A DNA stretch of 64,000 nucleotides from positions 1-64,000 of the forward strand of contig JAJFKA010000129.1 of NCBI GenBank assembly GCA_021773555.1, written 5' to 3'. The position numbers were made by a program, and so were the translations under genes. Shown piece after piece: positions 43,489-53,000 of the stretch. Position 1 is the stretch's first letter, and the number at the start of each line of letters is the position of its first letter. The stretch is from Gammaproteobacteria bacterium. Its GTDB lineage: Bacteria > Pseudomonadota > Gammaproteobacteria > Pseudomonadales > Azotimanducaceae. Below the pieces are notes generated by a model. That model was given only the letters and a program-made list of their open reading frames with translations, did no database searches and was not told the DNA's origin.

Positions 43489-44964
43489 TCAGGATGAAGC
43501 GGACTCAAGCAGGGTTTCGGCTCGGCTGAATCTGAGGTGATAGGAAGGGTCGGTTTGCTCACCGGGGCTCAGGGAGTACCAGGCTGATTGCAAATCCGCG
43601 AGGCGGTCTGCCCTGGAGTTGACCTCTCGCTGACCCTTTGCGAACTGCCGCTCCAGTCGCTCAACCTGTAGTTTTAGACGCAACGGGCTGGATACTTCCG
43701 GTGAAGTCAGTTCGGCCAACAACTCGATTCGAACGCAAAGTTCTTCAAGGTCGTTGCAATGGGCGTAAACTGTCCTGCCGGTAGACGCACGTTTTTTTCG
43801 CTCAAGCAGTGGCTTCTCCCATCGCTCCGGAAGTGAAGCTTGTTGCCGCCAGGCGATTTCGATTTGGCTTACGTCGCCACCAAGCTCAAGTTGGTCACAC
43901 AGCTTTGCTCTGGCTTTGAAAGCACCGCTTAACGCAGAAACCTCGTGTGCATGGACCGGACCCGGTTCTCCTGACGGCTTTTCGGTCGGTTGCCCGGGTA
44001 TTGCAGGAGCTGACTTCTTTTCTGCATCCCGCCGGGCGAATATTGCGTCACATTGTTTCCGGAATGCCTTCCAGAGTTTTTGATCAGTGCTGCGATTGGT
44101 GATGCCAATCTGTTTCCAGCGTTGTTGAACTGTTTTTACTGCCCGAATCAACTGGGGCATCGCTTCATTACTTTCGAGCAGCTCCGAGACCTCCTGTATG
44201 CAGGCTCGCTTGAACTCGTGATTTCGCGCCTGTTCAGAATCAAGTTTTTCGTCAACCAGCGACAGCGCCGAGGAGAACCGCTTGTTCATCTCTCGACGGC
44301 TGGCGTGCGGGATGTCGCTAAACTGTTTCCATTGTGTCTTTGCTCTTTTAACCTCCTGGCTGAGTCCCTGCCAGTTAACCGTCGACCAGTCGTATTTCGC
44401 GGAGTATTGCTCAAGGGTTTCGCAAATACGGATCCGTTCCAGCAGGTGTTGCTGACGCTGCGCGTTTTGCTGGTCAAAGTATTGACTGCACGGGGCATAA
44501 GCCCGATCGCCCGCTGCGCTGAAACGCTGCCATAGTTTGTGCACTTCTCTGGCGTTGGAAGGTCCGAGCGCGCGCCAGGCGCTCTGCAGTTCCTTGATCG
44601 CCTGGGCTTTTTCAAGTGGATGGATTTGCATTTGTCGATCCAGATTTTCCATCTTTTCGCAAAGTTCAATCTGTTTGGGCAAGGTGGCGAACCGCTGCCA
44701 GTCTTCAAGCTCGCGCAGGCGTGCGTCGAGCCTGAGGAATTCCTCCTGGACAGGGCTGGGAAACGGGTAATCCTGGCGCTTTAGCAAAATTGTTTTCTGC
44801 CTTTGGGCCTGCCTGATGTTGCCGGAATTAAGGGCGGCCGCAAGGGCTGCGAGGACTGAAAGTGCAACCGGAGTAAGCGCTTTGCCTTTTTTCCCAGGCC
44901 CCGATTGATCCGTTGCGGCAGTGCTCGCCGTCGCCGAGCCAGATGGTTCCGTCATAACACTCAC
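43489..44964 (-). CDS. DUF349 repeat protein
   Basis: 491 residues from GTG 44964, or 488 from ATG 44955; neither has a clear SD. After a basic, possibly membrane-close N-terminus (VALSVLAALAAALNSG) the protein is nearly all helix. DUF349 units are recognised by the recurring 'W..L......H...LW..F....D' pattern: SAWRALGPSNAREVHKLWQRF and QRWKQIGITNRSTDQKLWKAF. Function of the family is unclear. The middle contains a Pro/Gly-rich hinge (QPTEKPSGEPGPVHAHE). It is 64 bases upstream of the protease/RimK set and could share its transcript. Confidence 0.82.
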   Translation of the reverse strand: MSVMTEPSGSATASTAATDQSGPGKKGKALTPVALSVLAALAAALNSGNIRQAQRQKTILLKRQDYPFPSPVQEEFLRLDARLRELEDWQRFATLPKQIELCEKMENLDRQMQIHPLEKAQAIKELQSAWRALGPSNAREVHKLWQRFSAAGDRAYAPCSQYFDQQNAQRQQHLLERIRICETLEQYSAKYDWSTVNWQGLSQEVKRAKTQWKQFSDIPHASRREMNKRFSSALSLVDEKLDSEQARNHEFKRACIQEVSELLESNEAMPQLIRAVKTVQQRWKQIGITNRSTDQKLWKAFRKQCDAIFARRDAEKKSAPAIPGQPTEKPSGEPGPVHAHEVSALSGAFKARAKLCDQLELGGDVSQIEIAWRQQASLPERWEKPLLERKKRASTGRTVYAHCNDLEELCVRIELLAELTSPEVSSPLRLKLQVERLERQFAKGQREVNSRADRLADLQSAWYSLSPGEQTDPSYHLRFSRAETLLESASS

Positions 44965-45039
44965 ATTGTGGTGGGAGCGTCAATTGGGTTCCGTTATTCC
45001 GGTTTGAGGTTCTAACTGATCTGCATCGCGGGCTTTCCG

Positions 45040-45279
45040 TCAGAGGGCATTGTGGCTACCGTCGCACAAGGGTTGTGTCGCGGAACGCTTGCAGCCGCAG
45101 AAAAAAAGTTTTTTGGACTCTGTCGCCTCGAACTTAACGGGTAGAAATTCAGTATCCTGATGGGAACCGTCACAGAAGGGCTGTTTACTGCTTTTGCCAC
45201 AGGCGCACCAGAAATAGGCTTTTCCTGCCTCTACTTCAACGGGATACGGGCTTTTTTGTGCGATCAGGGGATCGGTCAT
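45040..45279 (-). CDS. CDGSH iron-sulfur domain protein with two motifs
   Basis: 79 residues from ATG 45279. Two CDGSH units are visible: CACGKSSKQPFCDGSH and CGCKRSATQPLCDGSH, each a 3Cys-1His ligand set for a labile 2Fe-2S cluster. Tandem two-motif proteins of this length are common in proteobacteria. They are proposed to act in redox sensing or cluster transfer. No signal peptide or anchor is present. Confidence 0.9.
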   Translation of the reverse strand: MTDPLIAQKSPYPVEVEAGKAYFWCACGKSSKQPFCDGSHQDTEFLPVKFEATESKKLFFCGCKRSATQPLCDGSHNAL

Positions 45280-45431
45280 ACGGTCACTCCGAAAAGGGTG
45301 CTGAATTGTGAGCCTCCATGCTACCTTGTTGAAAATGCTCTGGACAATCAATATTATCGGGTGCGCCGCGAGGCAGCACTATGGCGCTGCCGCCGAACAT
45401 CTCGAAGCCAATCACGCAAACGGACAGAATA

Positions 45432-46565
45432 ATGGATTTTTCATTCTCAGAAGAGCAAACCCTTTTACAAGATAGTGTGCAGCGATTTATCCAGAATGAC
45501 TATTCGTTTGCGGCACGGCAGCAGCTGGTTCGCAGCGAGGAGGGGTTCAGTCGCGCACACTGGTCAACCTTCGCGGAACTTGGCTGGCTGGCCCTGCCGT
45601 TTCCCGAGGAGGATGGTGGATATGGCGGGACCCCGATAGAGACCATGATCCTGATGGAAGAGTTTGGTAAGGGTCTTGTCATTGAGCCCTATGTGTCTTC
45701 GATTGTGATTGCGGGAACCTTGCTGAGCGACGCCGGATCCACCCAGCAAAAGGAGACGATACTCGCGTCATTACGGAATGGAGAAAAGCTTGCGGCGCTG
45801 GCGTTCGTTGAACCACAGGCAAGGTTTAATCTCAACGATGTGACCACAACGGCAGTTCACGCCGGAGCCGGTTTTAAGCTCAGCGGATTTAAGGGCGTCG
45901 TTATTGGCGGGCCAAGTGCGGATTACCTGATTATTCCTGCCCGAACCTCGGGAAATCAGAAGGACGAGGAAGGAATATCCCTGTTTGTCGTGGATGCATC
46001 CAGTGCGGGGATCAGTCGACGTGACTATCCCACCGTGGATGGCATGCGCGCATCAGAAATTACCCTTGATAACGTTGTAGTAGAGCAGCATGCACTGGTT
46101 GGGGACGAGGATTGTGGGTTTGAAGCCCTCGAGAAAGCGATTGACTACGGAATTCTGGCGGTGGCGGCCGAGGCAGTTGGCGCCATGGAGGTTTTGTATA
46201 AAGCAACGGTTGAATACTGCAAGACCCGGGAACAGTTTGGCCAGCCAATCGGCAAGTTCCAGGTACTGCAACACAGAATGGTTGATATGTTCATTGAACA
46301 TGAACAAAGTAAGTCCCTGTTGTTTATGGCTGCCATGCGCCTGGAAGCAGGTTACGATGCGGAGGCCAAAAAAGCGGTGTCTGCATTGAAGGTGCAGGTT
46401 GGAAAGAGTGGGAAGTTTGTCGGCCAGAACGCTATTCAACTGCATGGTGGAATGGGTATGACCGACGAACTCAATGTCGGACACTACTTCAAACGGCTGA
46501 CGACGATCGAGACCTTGTTTGGAAATGTCGATTACCATCTCCGAAAATATTCGAAGGTTGCCTAG
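45432..46565 (+). CDS. Acyl-CoA dehydrogenase (pimeloyl-CoA dehydrogenase small-subunit type)
   Basis: 377 residues from ATG 45432. It shows the N-terminal all-alpha domain (MDFSFSEEQTLLQDSVQRFIQ), the beta-domain (KLAALAFVEPQARFNL, KGVVIGGPSADYLIIP) and the FAD-binding C-terminal domain with YCKTREQFGQPIGKFQVLQHRMVDM and QLHGGMGMTDELNVGHYFKRL. The GGMGMTDE region has Asp in place of the classical catalytic Glu context, as in the subfamily that acts on dicarboxyl- or steroid-derived acyl-CoAs, usually with a partner subunit. No such partner is adjacent; an alpha/beta hydrolase and a BVMO follow. Confidence 0.87.
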   Translation: MDFSFSEEQTLLQDSVQRFIQNDYSFAARQQLVRSEEGFSRAHWSTFAELGWLALPFPEEDGGYGGTPIETMILMEEFGKGLVIEPYVSSIVIAGTLLSDAGSTQQKETILASLRNGEKLAALAFVEPQARFNLNDVTTTAVHAGAGFKLSGFKGVVIGGPSADYLIIPARTSGNQKDEEGISLFVVDASSAGISRRDYPTVDGMRASEITLDNVVVEQHALVGDEDCGFEALEKAIDYGILAVAAEAVGAMEVLYKATVEYCKTREQFGQPIGKFQVLQHRMVDMFIEHEQSKSLLFMAAMRLEAGYDAEAKKAVSALKVQVGKSGKFVGQNAIQLHGGMGMTDELNVGHYFKRLTTIETLFGNVDYHLRKYSKVA

Positions 46566-46694
46566 CGAAGAGCCCGTCAAATCGATGTAACGATGTGTCG
46601 ACAGGGGAAAACGACGAGCCGGTCAGGACCCGCATAATGGAAATAGTGCGCCCCGGGATACATCAGCCATCTGAAAAGTGATAGCGAGGACTAC

Positions 46695-47552
46695 ATGACA
46701 GAAACACCAGACTGGTTTTGGACTGCGGTTGAAACTGAAGTTGAGTCGGGTTCGGTCGAGGTTGAAGATGCCGACATCAACTTCCTTAAGTGGAGTGGGC
46801 CAGGGAAGCCTGGATTGCTTTTTGTGCACGGCCATAATGCCCATGCACACTGGTGGGATTTCATTGCACCAAAATACAAGGATGACTATCAGACAATTGC
46901 CATCGATCTATCCGGGATGGGTGACAGCGATCACCGGGATGAATATTCCGCTGACACTTATGCTGCTGAGATACTCAGTGTCGCTGACGTCAATGAGATG
47001 CCGCAGGATACAATCGTTGTAGCGCACAGTTTTGGTGGGATTATGGGATTGCGAGCCGTGGCTCGTCACGCGGCGCGATTTAAGGGGCTGGTATTGCTGG
47101 ATTCAGGCGTCAAACATCCTGACGACGAGCGGCCAAGGGACGCGGAGCGGTGGTCCAAACCCAAGATCTATCCCAACCTTGAGGTTGCGCGTTCCCGTTT
47201 CCGGCTTCAGCCACCGCAGACTTGTGAGAACGAGTACCTGGTCCAGCACATTGCCCGCAATTCAATCGAGCACATAGACGAGGGGTTTGTCTGGAAATTT
47301 GACGAGGAACTCAGCAACCGCATGAAGGCGACAGGTGATATCGAGGAGGACCTTGCGTCGGTGACCTGCAGGATCGCCCTGATTTACGGTCAGAATAGTG
47401 AATCGTTTAGCGCCAGAAGCGCGCAGTATATGAAAACGCTGCAACCAGCGCTGGAAGTCTTCGAACTCGAAGATGCCCAACACCATTTGTTCCTTGATCA
47501 ACCGATTGCCTTCATGGACAAGCTCAGCGAAATTCTTGAATCCTGGAGGTAG
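46695..47552 (+). CDS. Alpha/beta hydrolase
   Basis: 285 residues. The oxyanion segment is LLFVHGHNAHAHWWDF, the nucleophile elbow AHSFGG puts Ser112 at the tip, an acid follows in VLLDSG-GVKHPDD or IALIYGQNSE, and the C-terminal His is in DAQHHLFLDQP. The lid region is 140-220. Ester or lactone substrates are likely; a BVMO gene (which makes esters or lactones from ketones) is the next gene on the same strand, so the pair may act in sequence. Confidence 0.87.
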   Translation: MTETPDWFWTAVETEVESGSVEVEDADINFLKWSGPGKPGLLFVHGHNAHAHWWDFIAPKYKDDYQTIAIDLSGMGDSDHRDEYSADTYAAEILSVADVNEMPQDTIVVAHSFGGIMGLRAVARHAARFKGLVLLDSGVKHPDDERPRDAERWSKPKIYPNLEVARSRFRLQPPQTCENEYLVQHIARNSIEHIDEGFVWKFDEELSNRMKATGDIEEDLASVTCRIALIYGQNSESFSARSAQYMKTLQPALEVFELEDAQHHLFLDQPIAFMDKLSEILESWR

Positions 47553-47631
47553 TTTTTGCCTGAACTGACGCTGTCAGCCTGCACGAGGAATTTTTACTTG
47601 AGTCAAACCGATACCAGGCGGAGGTAATACC

Positions 47632-49488
47632 TTGACTAAGAATTCTGACGTTAACGGAGGTGGTCCAGGCAGCATCAGGGACATTCTCGGAACGCTCGAT
47701 TTCGATCCAGATAAACTAAAACGCAAGTACCTGGCAGAAAGGGACCGGCGCATCCGGCCTGATGGAATTGATCAATACGTTGAGGTGACTGCGCAATTTT
47801 CCCGTTATGTAGATGATCCCTATATCGAAGCACAAATCCATCGCGAGCCACTGAAGGATGAAGTTGAGGTTGTCATCATTGGTGGTGGTTTCGGCGGATT
47901 GCTCGCCGCAGCGAGATTACGGGAGGCAGGATTTGGTGATATTCGGGTCATTGAGAAAGCCAGTGATTTTGGCGGTACCTGGTACTGGAACAGATACCCC
48001 GGTGCAATGTGCGATGTTGAATCCTATTGTTATCTGCCGTTACTGGAAGAACTGAACTACATGCCCAGGCACAAGTACTCATTTGCACCAGAAATCTTTG
48101 AGCACAGCAAACGAATTGCCCGCCATTATGATCTCTATGCTAACGCCTGCCTGCAAACGGGTGTGACGGCGTTACACTGGCAGGAAGATACCAACCAGTG
48201 GCTGATCAACACCGACCGCGGTGACCTGATCCGGGCGAAATACGTGGCAATGGCCAATGGCCCATTGAGCCGCCCAAAGCTGCCGGGCATTCCAGGAATT
48301 AGTGATTTCAAGGGCTATACCTTTCACACCAGCCGCTGGGACTATGGTTATACGGGTGGCGATTCGACTGGCGGCCTCACTGGCTTAAAAGACAAGCGGG
48401 TTGGCATTATCGGCACCGGCGCGACGGCGGTGCAATGCATTCCACATCTCGGTGAATGGGCACAGCATCTGACTGTTTTTCAGCGAACTCCTTCTTCCAT
48501 CGATGAACGTAATAATGCAGAAACCGATCCACTGTGGGCTGCTCAGTTGGAGCCCGGCTGGCAACAACGGCGCATGGATAATTTCAACACCCTGGTCAGT
48601 GGCGGCCACGAAGATGTTGACATGGTCAGTGATGGCTGGACAGACATATTCAGGAATCTCACCGGCATCGCCGCGAAACTTGCGGCGGAGGAACTTGGGC
48701 GGCCCCTCACGAGCCGCGAGCGCGCCGATCTGATGGAGTTATCGGACTATCGGAAGATGAACCAGATACGTGCCCGGGCCGAGGCGATTGTGGCGGACCC
48801 GACGGTGGCTGAGTCACTTAAACCCTGGTATCGGCAATTTTGTAAACGACCGTGTTTTCATGACGAGTATCTGCCGACTTTTAACAGACCCAACGTCGAA
48901 CTGGTGGATACGACGGGTCTCGGCGTGGAGCGATTGACCGAGCGAGGAGTCGTTGTCAATGGCCGGGAAATCGAACTGGACTGCCTGATTTTTGCAACCG
49001 GATTTGAGGTAGGAACTTCCTATACCCGGCGCGCCGGTTACGATATCGTTGGCCGGCAGGGCAAGGCACTCAGTGATCATTGGTCTGGTGGTTTGCGTAC
49101 CCTCAATGGCCTGCAGAGCCATGGTTTCCCCAACTGTTTTTTTATGGGCTTCACGCAGACGGCCGTGACAGTCAACGTGCCACACACGTTAAATGAACAG
49201 GCCCGGCACATCGCCTATATCCTGTCTGAAGCGCGTACCAGAGCAAAAACCGTCGTGGATGTCATGCCCGATGCGGAACAGGCTTATGTGGAAGAGGCGC
49301 AGGCGACAACCCGACAGGGGCTTCGCTTCTATGCTGAATGCACACCCGGTTATTACAATAGTGAGGGGAGGCCGGGCAATCGCAACGGTTTTTTCACTGA
49401 TATGTATGGTGCCGGGCCCATCGCTTTTTTCGAGAAACTTGAGAAATGGCGAGCCGCTGGAAACCTGCCCGGGCTGTTGTTGGAATAG
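47632..49488 (+). CDS. Baeyer-Villiger-type flavin monooxygenase
   Basis: 618 residues with TTG start after GGAGG. The first Rossmann motif is GGGFGG (about 84-89), then GTWYWNRYPGAMCDVESY, the BVMO fingerprint FKGYTFHTSRWD (226-237), and the NADPH Rossmann GTGATAVQ (261-268). This set is diagnostic for type I BVMOs such as cyclohexanone and phenylacetone monooxygenase. The N-terminus is about 75 residues longer than the flavin fold requires, as in the larger subgroup. It would insert oxygen next to a ketone using NADPH and O2. The preceding hydrolase and acyl-CoA dehydrogenase fit a ketone or alicyclic degradation route. Confidence 0.93.
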   Translation: MTKNSDVNGGGPGSIRDILGTLDFDPDKLKRKYLAERDRRIRPDGIDQYVEVTAQFSRYVDDPYIEAQIHREPLKDEVEVVIIGGGFGGLLAAARLREAGFGDIRVIEKASDFGGTWYWNRYPGAMCDVESYCYLPLLEELNYMPRHKYSFAPEIFEHSKRIARHYDLYANACLQTGVTALHWQEDTNQWLINTDRGDLIRAKYVAMANGPLSRPKLPGIPGISDFKGYTFHTSRWDYGYTGGDSTGGLTGLKDKRVGIIGTGATAVQCIPHLGEWAQHLTVFQRTPSSIDERNNAETDPLWAAQLEPGWQQRRMDNFNTLVSGGHEDVDMVSDGWTDIFRNLTGIAAKLAAEELGRPLTSRERADLMELSDYRKMNQIRARAEAIVADPTVAESLKPWYRQFCKRPCFHDEYLPTFNRPNVELVDTTGLGVERLTERGVVVNGREIELDCLIFATGFEVGTSYTRRAGYDIVGRQGKALSDHWSGGLRTLNGLQSHGFPNCFFMGFTQTAVTVNVPHTLNEQARHIAYILSEARTRAKTVVDVMPDAEQAYVEEAQATTRQGLRFYAECTPGYYNSEGRPGNRNGFFTDMYGAGPIAFFEKLEKWRAAGNLPGLLLE

Positions 49489-49530
49489 CCAGGTTAAGCT
49501 TTAGTTGATAGCGGTGCGGCATGTCGACTT

Positions 49531-49637
49531 TAATCAGGGACGAATGGCACTTACTTAAGCAAATACCGTCGTTCGAAGTGAATTCTCGAAGACGAACAAC
49601 CCGGCAATGTTAAGTAAGTGCCATTCTAATCAGGGAT
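49531..49637. mobile_element. MITE-like palindromic element, copy 2
   Basis: An 85-base core (49542-49626) ends in a perfect inverted repeat, GAATGGCACTTACTTAA at both sides. Flanking direct repeats are TAATCAGGGAC (49531-49541) and TAATCAGGGAT (49627-49637). The middle includes the same GAACAACCCGG seen in copy 1 plus about 19 extra bases containing TTCGAA-type short palindromes. Same orientation as copy 1. Confidence 0.72.
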
Positions 49638-49652
49638 TACTAAATCAGGGCG

Positions 49653-49680
49653 AAAAAAAGGGAGCCAGGCTCCCTTTTTT
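49653..49680. terminator. Bidirectional intrinsic terminator
   Basis: Seven A, GGGAGCC, A, GGCTCCC and six T form a perfect 7-bp stem with a single-base loop (extended by A-T pairs). It can end the plus-strand BVMO transcript and the minus-strand thiolase transcript, which converge here. Confidence 0.88.
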
Positions 49681-49701
49681 GTCGCTGAGTGTCAGTTTAA
49701 G

Positions 49702-50889
49702 TTAACAGGCTTCGAACAGACCTGCAGCACCCATACCACCACCGATGCACATGCTGACGATGCCATATTTCTTTTCGCGACGACGCAATTCGCGAATGAT
49801 GTGACCCGTGAGCCTTGACCCTGTCATGCCGAAAGGATGGCCAATGGAAATGGAGCCGCCATTGACGTTGTAGATCTCAGGGTCGAACTCCAGCGTATCG
49901 CGGCAGTAGAGACACTGGGATGCAAACGCTTCATTCAATTCCACCAGGTCTATATCAGCAGTCTTCAACCCGGTTGCTTTGAGCAATTTGGGTACAGCGA
50001 AAACCGGGCCAATGCCCATTTCGTCAGGTTCGCAACCAGCCACAGTCCAGCCGCGGAAATAAGCCAGCGGTTCAAGGCCTAATTGCGCCGCACGTTCTGC
50101 ACTCATCAGCAGGGTCATGGAAGCGCCGTCAGAAAGCTGCGAAGCATTACCGGCGGTGACAGTGCCGCTTTCCTCGAAGACAGGTTTCAGGCTCGATAGT
50201 CCTTCAAGCGTTGTATCGGGGCGATTACACTCGTCACCCACACACTCACCGTCGACGATTTCGGTTTCCTTGGTTTCCTTGTTGATGATTTTCGCGTACT
50301 TGGTTTTCATCGGCATAATTTCGTCGTTGAAAATACCGCCTTGCTGTGCGGCTGCAGTACGCTTCTGGCTTTCCAGTGAGAATTCATCCTGATATTCGCG
50401 AGAAATATTGTAACGACGCGCTACAACTTCCGCGGTATTACCCATCGCCATAAATATATCCGGTGACTTTTCCTCGATCGTTGGATGTTTTTTTGACTTC
50501 CCTGGTTCCTGACGCGTTCCGGCAGAAATCGACTCAACACCGCCGGCAATCATCACTTCTGAACAACCGCTCGCAATCTGGTTGGCAGCAAAAGCAATCG
50601 AGTTGAGACCAGAAGAACAGGCTCTGCTGATCGTGGAACCGGCAACAGTGACGGGGAGCTTTGACAGTATTACCGCAAGGCGTGCAATATTTCCGCCCTG
50701 CTCGCCCGTCTGGCTCGCAGCACCCACGATGACGTCCTCAACCTCTGCCGGATCGAGCTTCGAATTACGCGCAAGCAGGGAGTCAATACAATGAGCAACC
50801 ATATCGTCTGGTCGAGTTAAGTTAAACGTACCCCGGAAGGATTTAGCCAGTCCGGTTCTTACACTATCTACTACCACAACGTCGCGCAT
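49702..50889 (-). CDS. Acetyl-CoA acyltransferase (thiolase)
   Basis: 395 residues from ATG 50889, which has GGAGAG just upstream (an ATG four codons earlier overlaps that SD). The acyl-accepting Cys91 is in [38 protein letters not shown] and the final [13 protein letters not shown] give the catalytic His and second Cys. It is of the degradative/biosynthetic thiolase family without a FadB partner next to it. Its role is beta-oxidation or acetoacetyl-CoA chemistry. Confidence 0.92.
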   Translation of the reverse strand: MRDVVVVDSVRTGLAKSFRGTFNLTRPDDMVAHCIDSLLARNSKLDPAEVEDVIVGAASQTGEQGGNIARLAVILSKLPVTVAGSTISRACSSGLNSIAFAANQIASGCSEVMIAGGVESISAGTRQEPGKSKKHPTIEEKSPDIFMAMGNTAEVVARRYNISREYQDEFSLESQKRTAAAQQGGIFNDEIMPMKTKYAKIINKETKETEIVDGECVGDECNRPDTTLEGLSSLKPVFEESGTVTAGNASQLSDGASMTLLMSAERAAQLGLEPLAYFRGWTVAGCEPDEMGIGPVFAVPKLLKATGLKTADIDLVELNEAFASQCLYCRDTLEFDPEIYNVNGGSISIGHPFGMTGSRLTGHIIRELRRREKKYGIVSMCIGGGMGAAGLFEAC

Positions 50890-51049
50890 TTGACTCTCCA
50901 TTAATAATTAAAATGCGTTGAAAGGGCGCCTATTTTGCACCTATTGGAACGGCTTGCGCAACTTATGGACTTCACTGATGGGAGTGCATCAATTCGATAA
51001 ATTCCAGAGTCCACCAGCGGTATCCGTGGTATCCGTGCCAGTCCAGGCG

Positions 51050-52846
51050 TTAAGCAAGATAGGCTGTACTCTCGCGCAATCCGCCCGGTCGATTTCGCGC
51101 CAGCCACAATGATTCGTGCCTGCCAATAATTTTTTGCAAATTAGCGTGCAGGTAGTCATTGGATAGTTGTGCACCGCGAGATTGCTGGAGTTTATGGATG
51201 CCGTGACATGCCATATCGATGGCGTTGCCCAGCTCCAGTTTGACCTGCTCAAGGGCTGGTTGAGTACTGATTGGTGCAAGCCGTGCACGGATGTCTGCCA
51301 TGGCCGCTTCGCAGGCCTCCAGCTGGTCATCGGGGACTCCACGGGTAGCATTTGATTCGTCCTGCCGGTGCGAAAACAAGGCTAGATTGAAAATACTGGC
51401 GTTCCGAATCGGTGAAGGTGCCAGTTCGAGCACCTCGCCGAGTTCGATGAGCAGCCCGGCCGTGGTTGGCTCGACTTCCTGAAAGAAAATTGAATTCAGT
51501 CCATCAGCCAGGTCAAGGTGCCTGCTGGCCCTGGCGTTCCAACTCTGACAGGCTCCCATGAGGAATCCAGGGTAGCTGATAGGCAGATACTGATGGTGAC
51601 CGTGATCGCCCCAATCAGTGATCAAATAACCCTGGGCACCATATTTGAGACCGTTTTTTGCTGCGCTTGCCAGATTGCGGGTGGCATTATCGATTCTACC
51701 GGTGAGTGAGTTCCAACTTGAGGTCCCCGGGCACACATAGAACGGGATCTTCTGCTCGGCAACTTGCTGGCACTCACCTCTGAAGGGGTGATTACCCTCA
51801 TAACCCCAGTTCAGTGCCACCAGATCCCGGGACAATTTTGTGAGGGATTCCGGCTGCCTGAGCACGATGTCGCTCCAGAACATCATTTTACGACCTCTGG
51901 CGTTCACCTGCTTTCTGATATCAGACATGAAATTGATATAGACATTGGTGGTACCCAATTGCGCGCACCTGGCTTTGCTCCAGCCGTGACCCAACTCCCA
52001 GGGCTCATCGCCGCCAACGTTGAAAAACTCACTGTCGAACAACGGCAGGTATTCATCATAGAGCTCTTTTAAGAGCTGCAGGCTTTGACGTCCGGGTTTC
52101 AGGGTACTGCCGAACTTCATGAGCGTACCGGAATAGGGGTGACGAAATCCTCCGGGACACTCCGCATATTTGTGGTATTCCGGGTGTCGAAGCCACCGTT
52201 CGAAGTGTCCGAAGGAATTCAGGTTGGGGACCAGGTCGATGAACCTCGACTGGCAGTACTTCTTAAGCGCCAGAATTTCTTCCGGCGTGACTGGCGATGA
52301 GTCTGCCCATACCGTTGCGTGATTGACAAAAGGAAAGGTGTGCTCGGTGTAGAGCTGAAGCTGGTTGATCTTGAGTTCGGCGAAGTTGTCGATCAGCGAG
52401 TACAAGGTATGCATCGAGGGGACCTTGCAGCGGCTGATATCCAGCATAATACCGCGATGCCTGAAATCCGGTTGATCTGACAGGCGCAGGCACGGTAGCG
52501 ATGAGCTCACCTGATTCAGGATCTGTCCCAGCGTCGTCAAACCGTATGCGATACCCGGGGCGTTTTTTGCACACAGTACCAGGCCGTCGTTGCCAGCGGT
52601 TAGTTCATACGCGCCGATATTTTTCGGTCCGGATTTCAGGTCGATGGTGAGCAGCACTTGTTCCGCTTCAGGGGCACCATAGGAGAGACTCAACTGACGC
52701 TGGGCGGAGGCGCAAAAGCGGCTTATGCAGTCCGTTAGGTCCTCATCCAGAGGTTGCAGGGGTTTGACGTAAATTCTGCCCGCCAGGGGCAAATGACCGC
52801 TGCCGAATCTCAGTTTGTGCGGGGAAGGAAACAGGGAGAACTGCAT
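51050..52846 (-). CDS. GH20-family beta-N-acetylhexosaminidase-like protein
   Basis: 598 residues from ATG 52846. The N-terminal GH20b-like domain leads into a TIM barrel opening with DFRHRGIMLDISRCKVPSMHTLY. The catalytic pair is Asp280-Glu281 in FNVGGDEPWELG. NSFGHFERWLRHPEYH and TDWGDHGHHQYLPISYPGFL are further barrel motifs. No signal peptide is visible, so it may be cytosolic and act on imported chito- or peptidoglycan-derived sugars. It is divergent from glycerol kinase. Confidence 0.85.
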   Translation of the reverse strand: MQFSLFPSPHKLRFGSGHLPLAGRIYVKPLQPLDEDLTDCISRFCASAQRQLSLSYGAPEAEQVLLTIDLKSGPKNIGAYELTAGNDGLVLCAKNAPGIAYGLTTLGQILNQVSSSLPCLRLSDQPDFRHRGIMLDISRCKVPSMHTLYSLIDNFAELKINQLQLYTEHTFPFVNHATVWADSSPVTPEEILALKKYCQSRFIDLVPNLNSFGHFERWLRHPEYHKYAECPGGFRHPYSGTLMKFGSTLKPGRQSLQLLKELYDEYLPLFDSEFFNVGGDEPWELGHGWSKARCAQLGTTNVYINFMSDIRKQVNARGRKMMFWSDIVLRQPESLTKLSRDLVALNWGYEGNHPFRGECQQVAEQKIPFYVCPGTSSWNSLTGRIDNATRNLASAAKNGLKYGAQGYLITDWGDHGHHQYLPISYPGFLMGACQSWNARASRHLDLADGLNSIFFQEVEPTTAGLLIELGEVLELAPSPIRNASIFNLALFSHRQDESNATRGVPDDQLEACEAAMADIRARLAPISTQPALEQVKLELGNAIDMACHGIHKLQQSRGAQLSNDYLHANLQKIIGRHESLWLARNRPGGLRESTAYLA

Positions 52847-53000
52847 GGACAAACCTGCCAATTGAAATCTCGGAGCATTAAGACATAATTCAGGGCAGAA
52901 TCGTAGTATCAACAGTTCCTGTCAGAACACCGGTTAGAGATACCGGTCTCTGATAGAAGTAAACGCACACTTAACGCAGAACGCTCAGGGACCAACGTCA

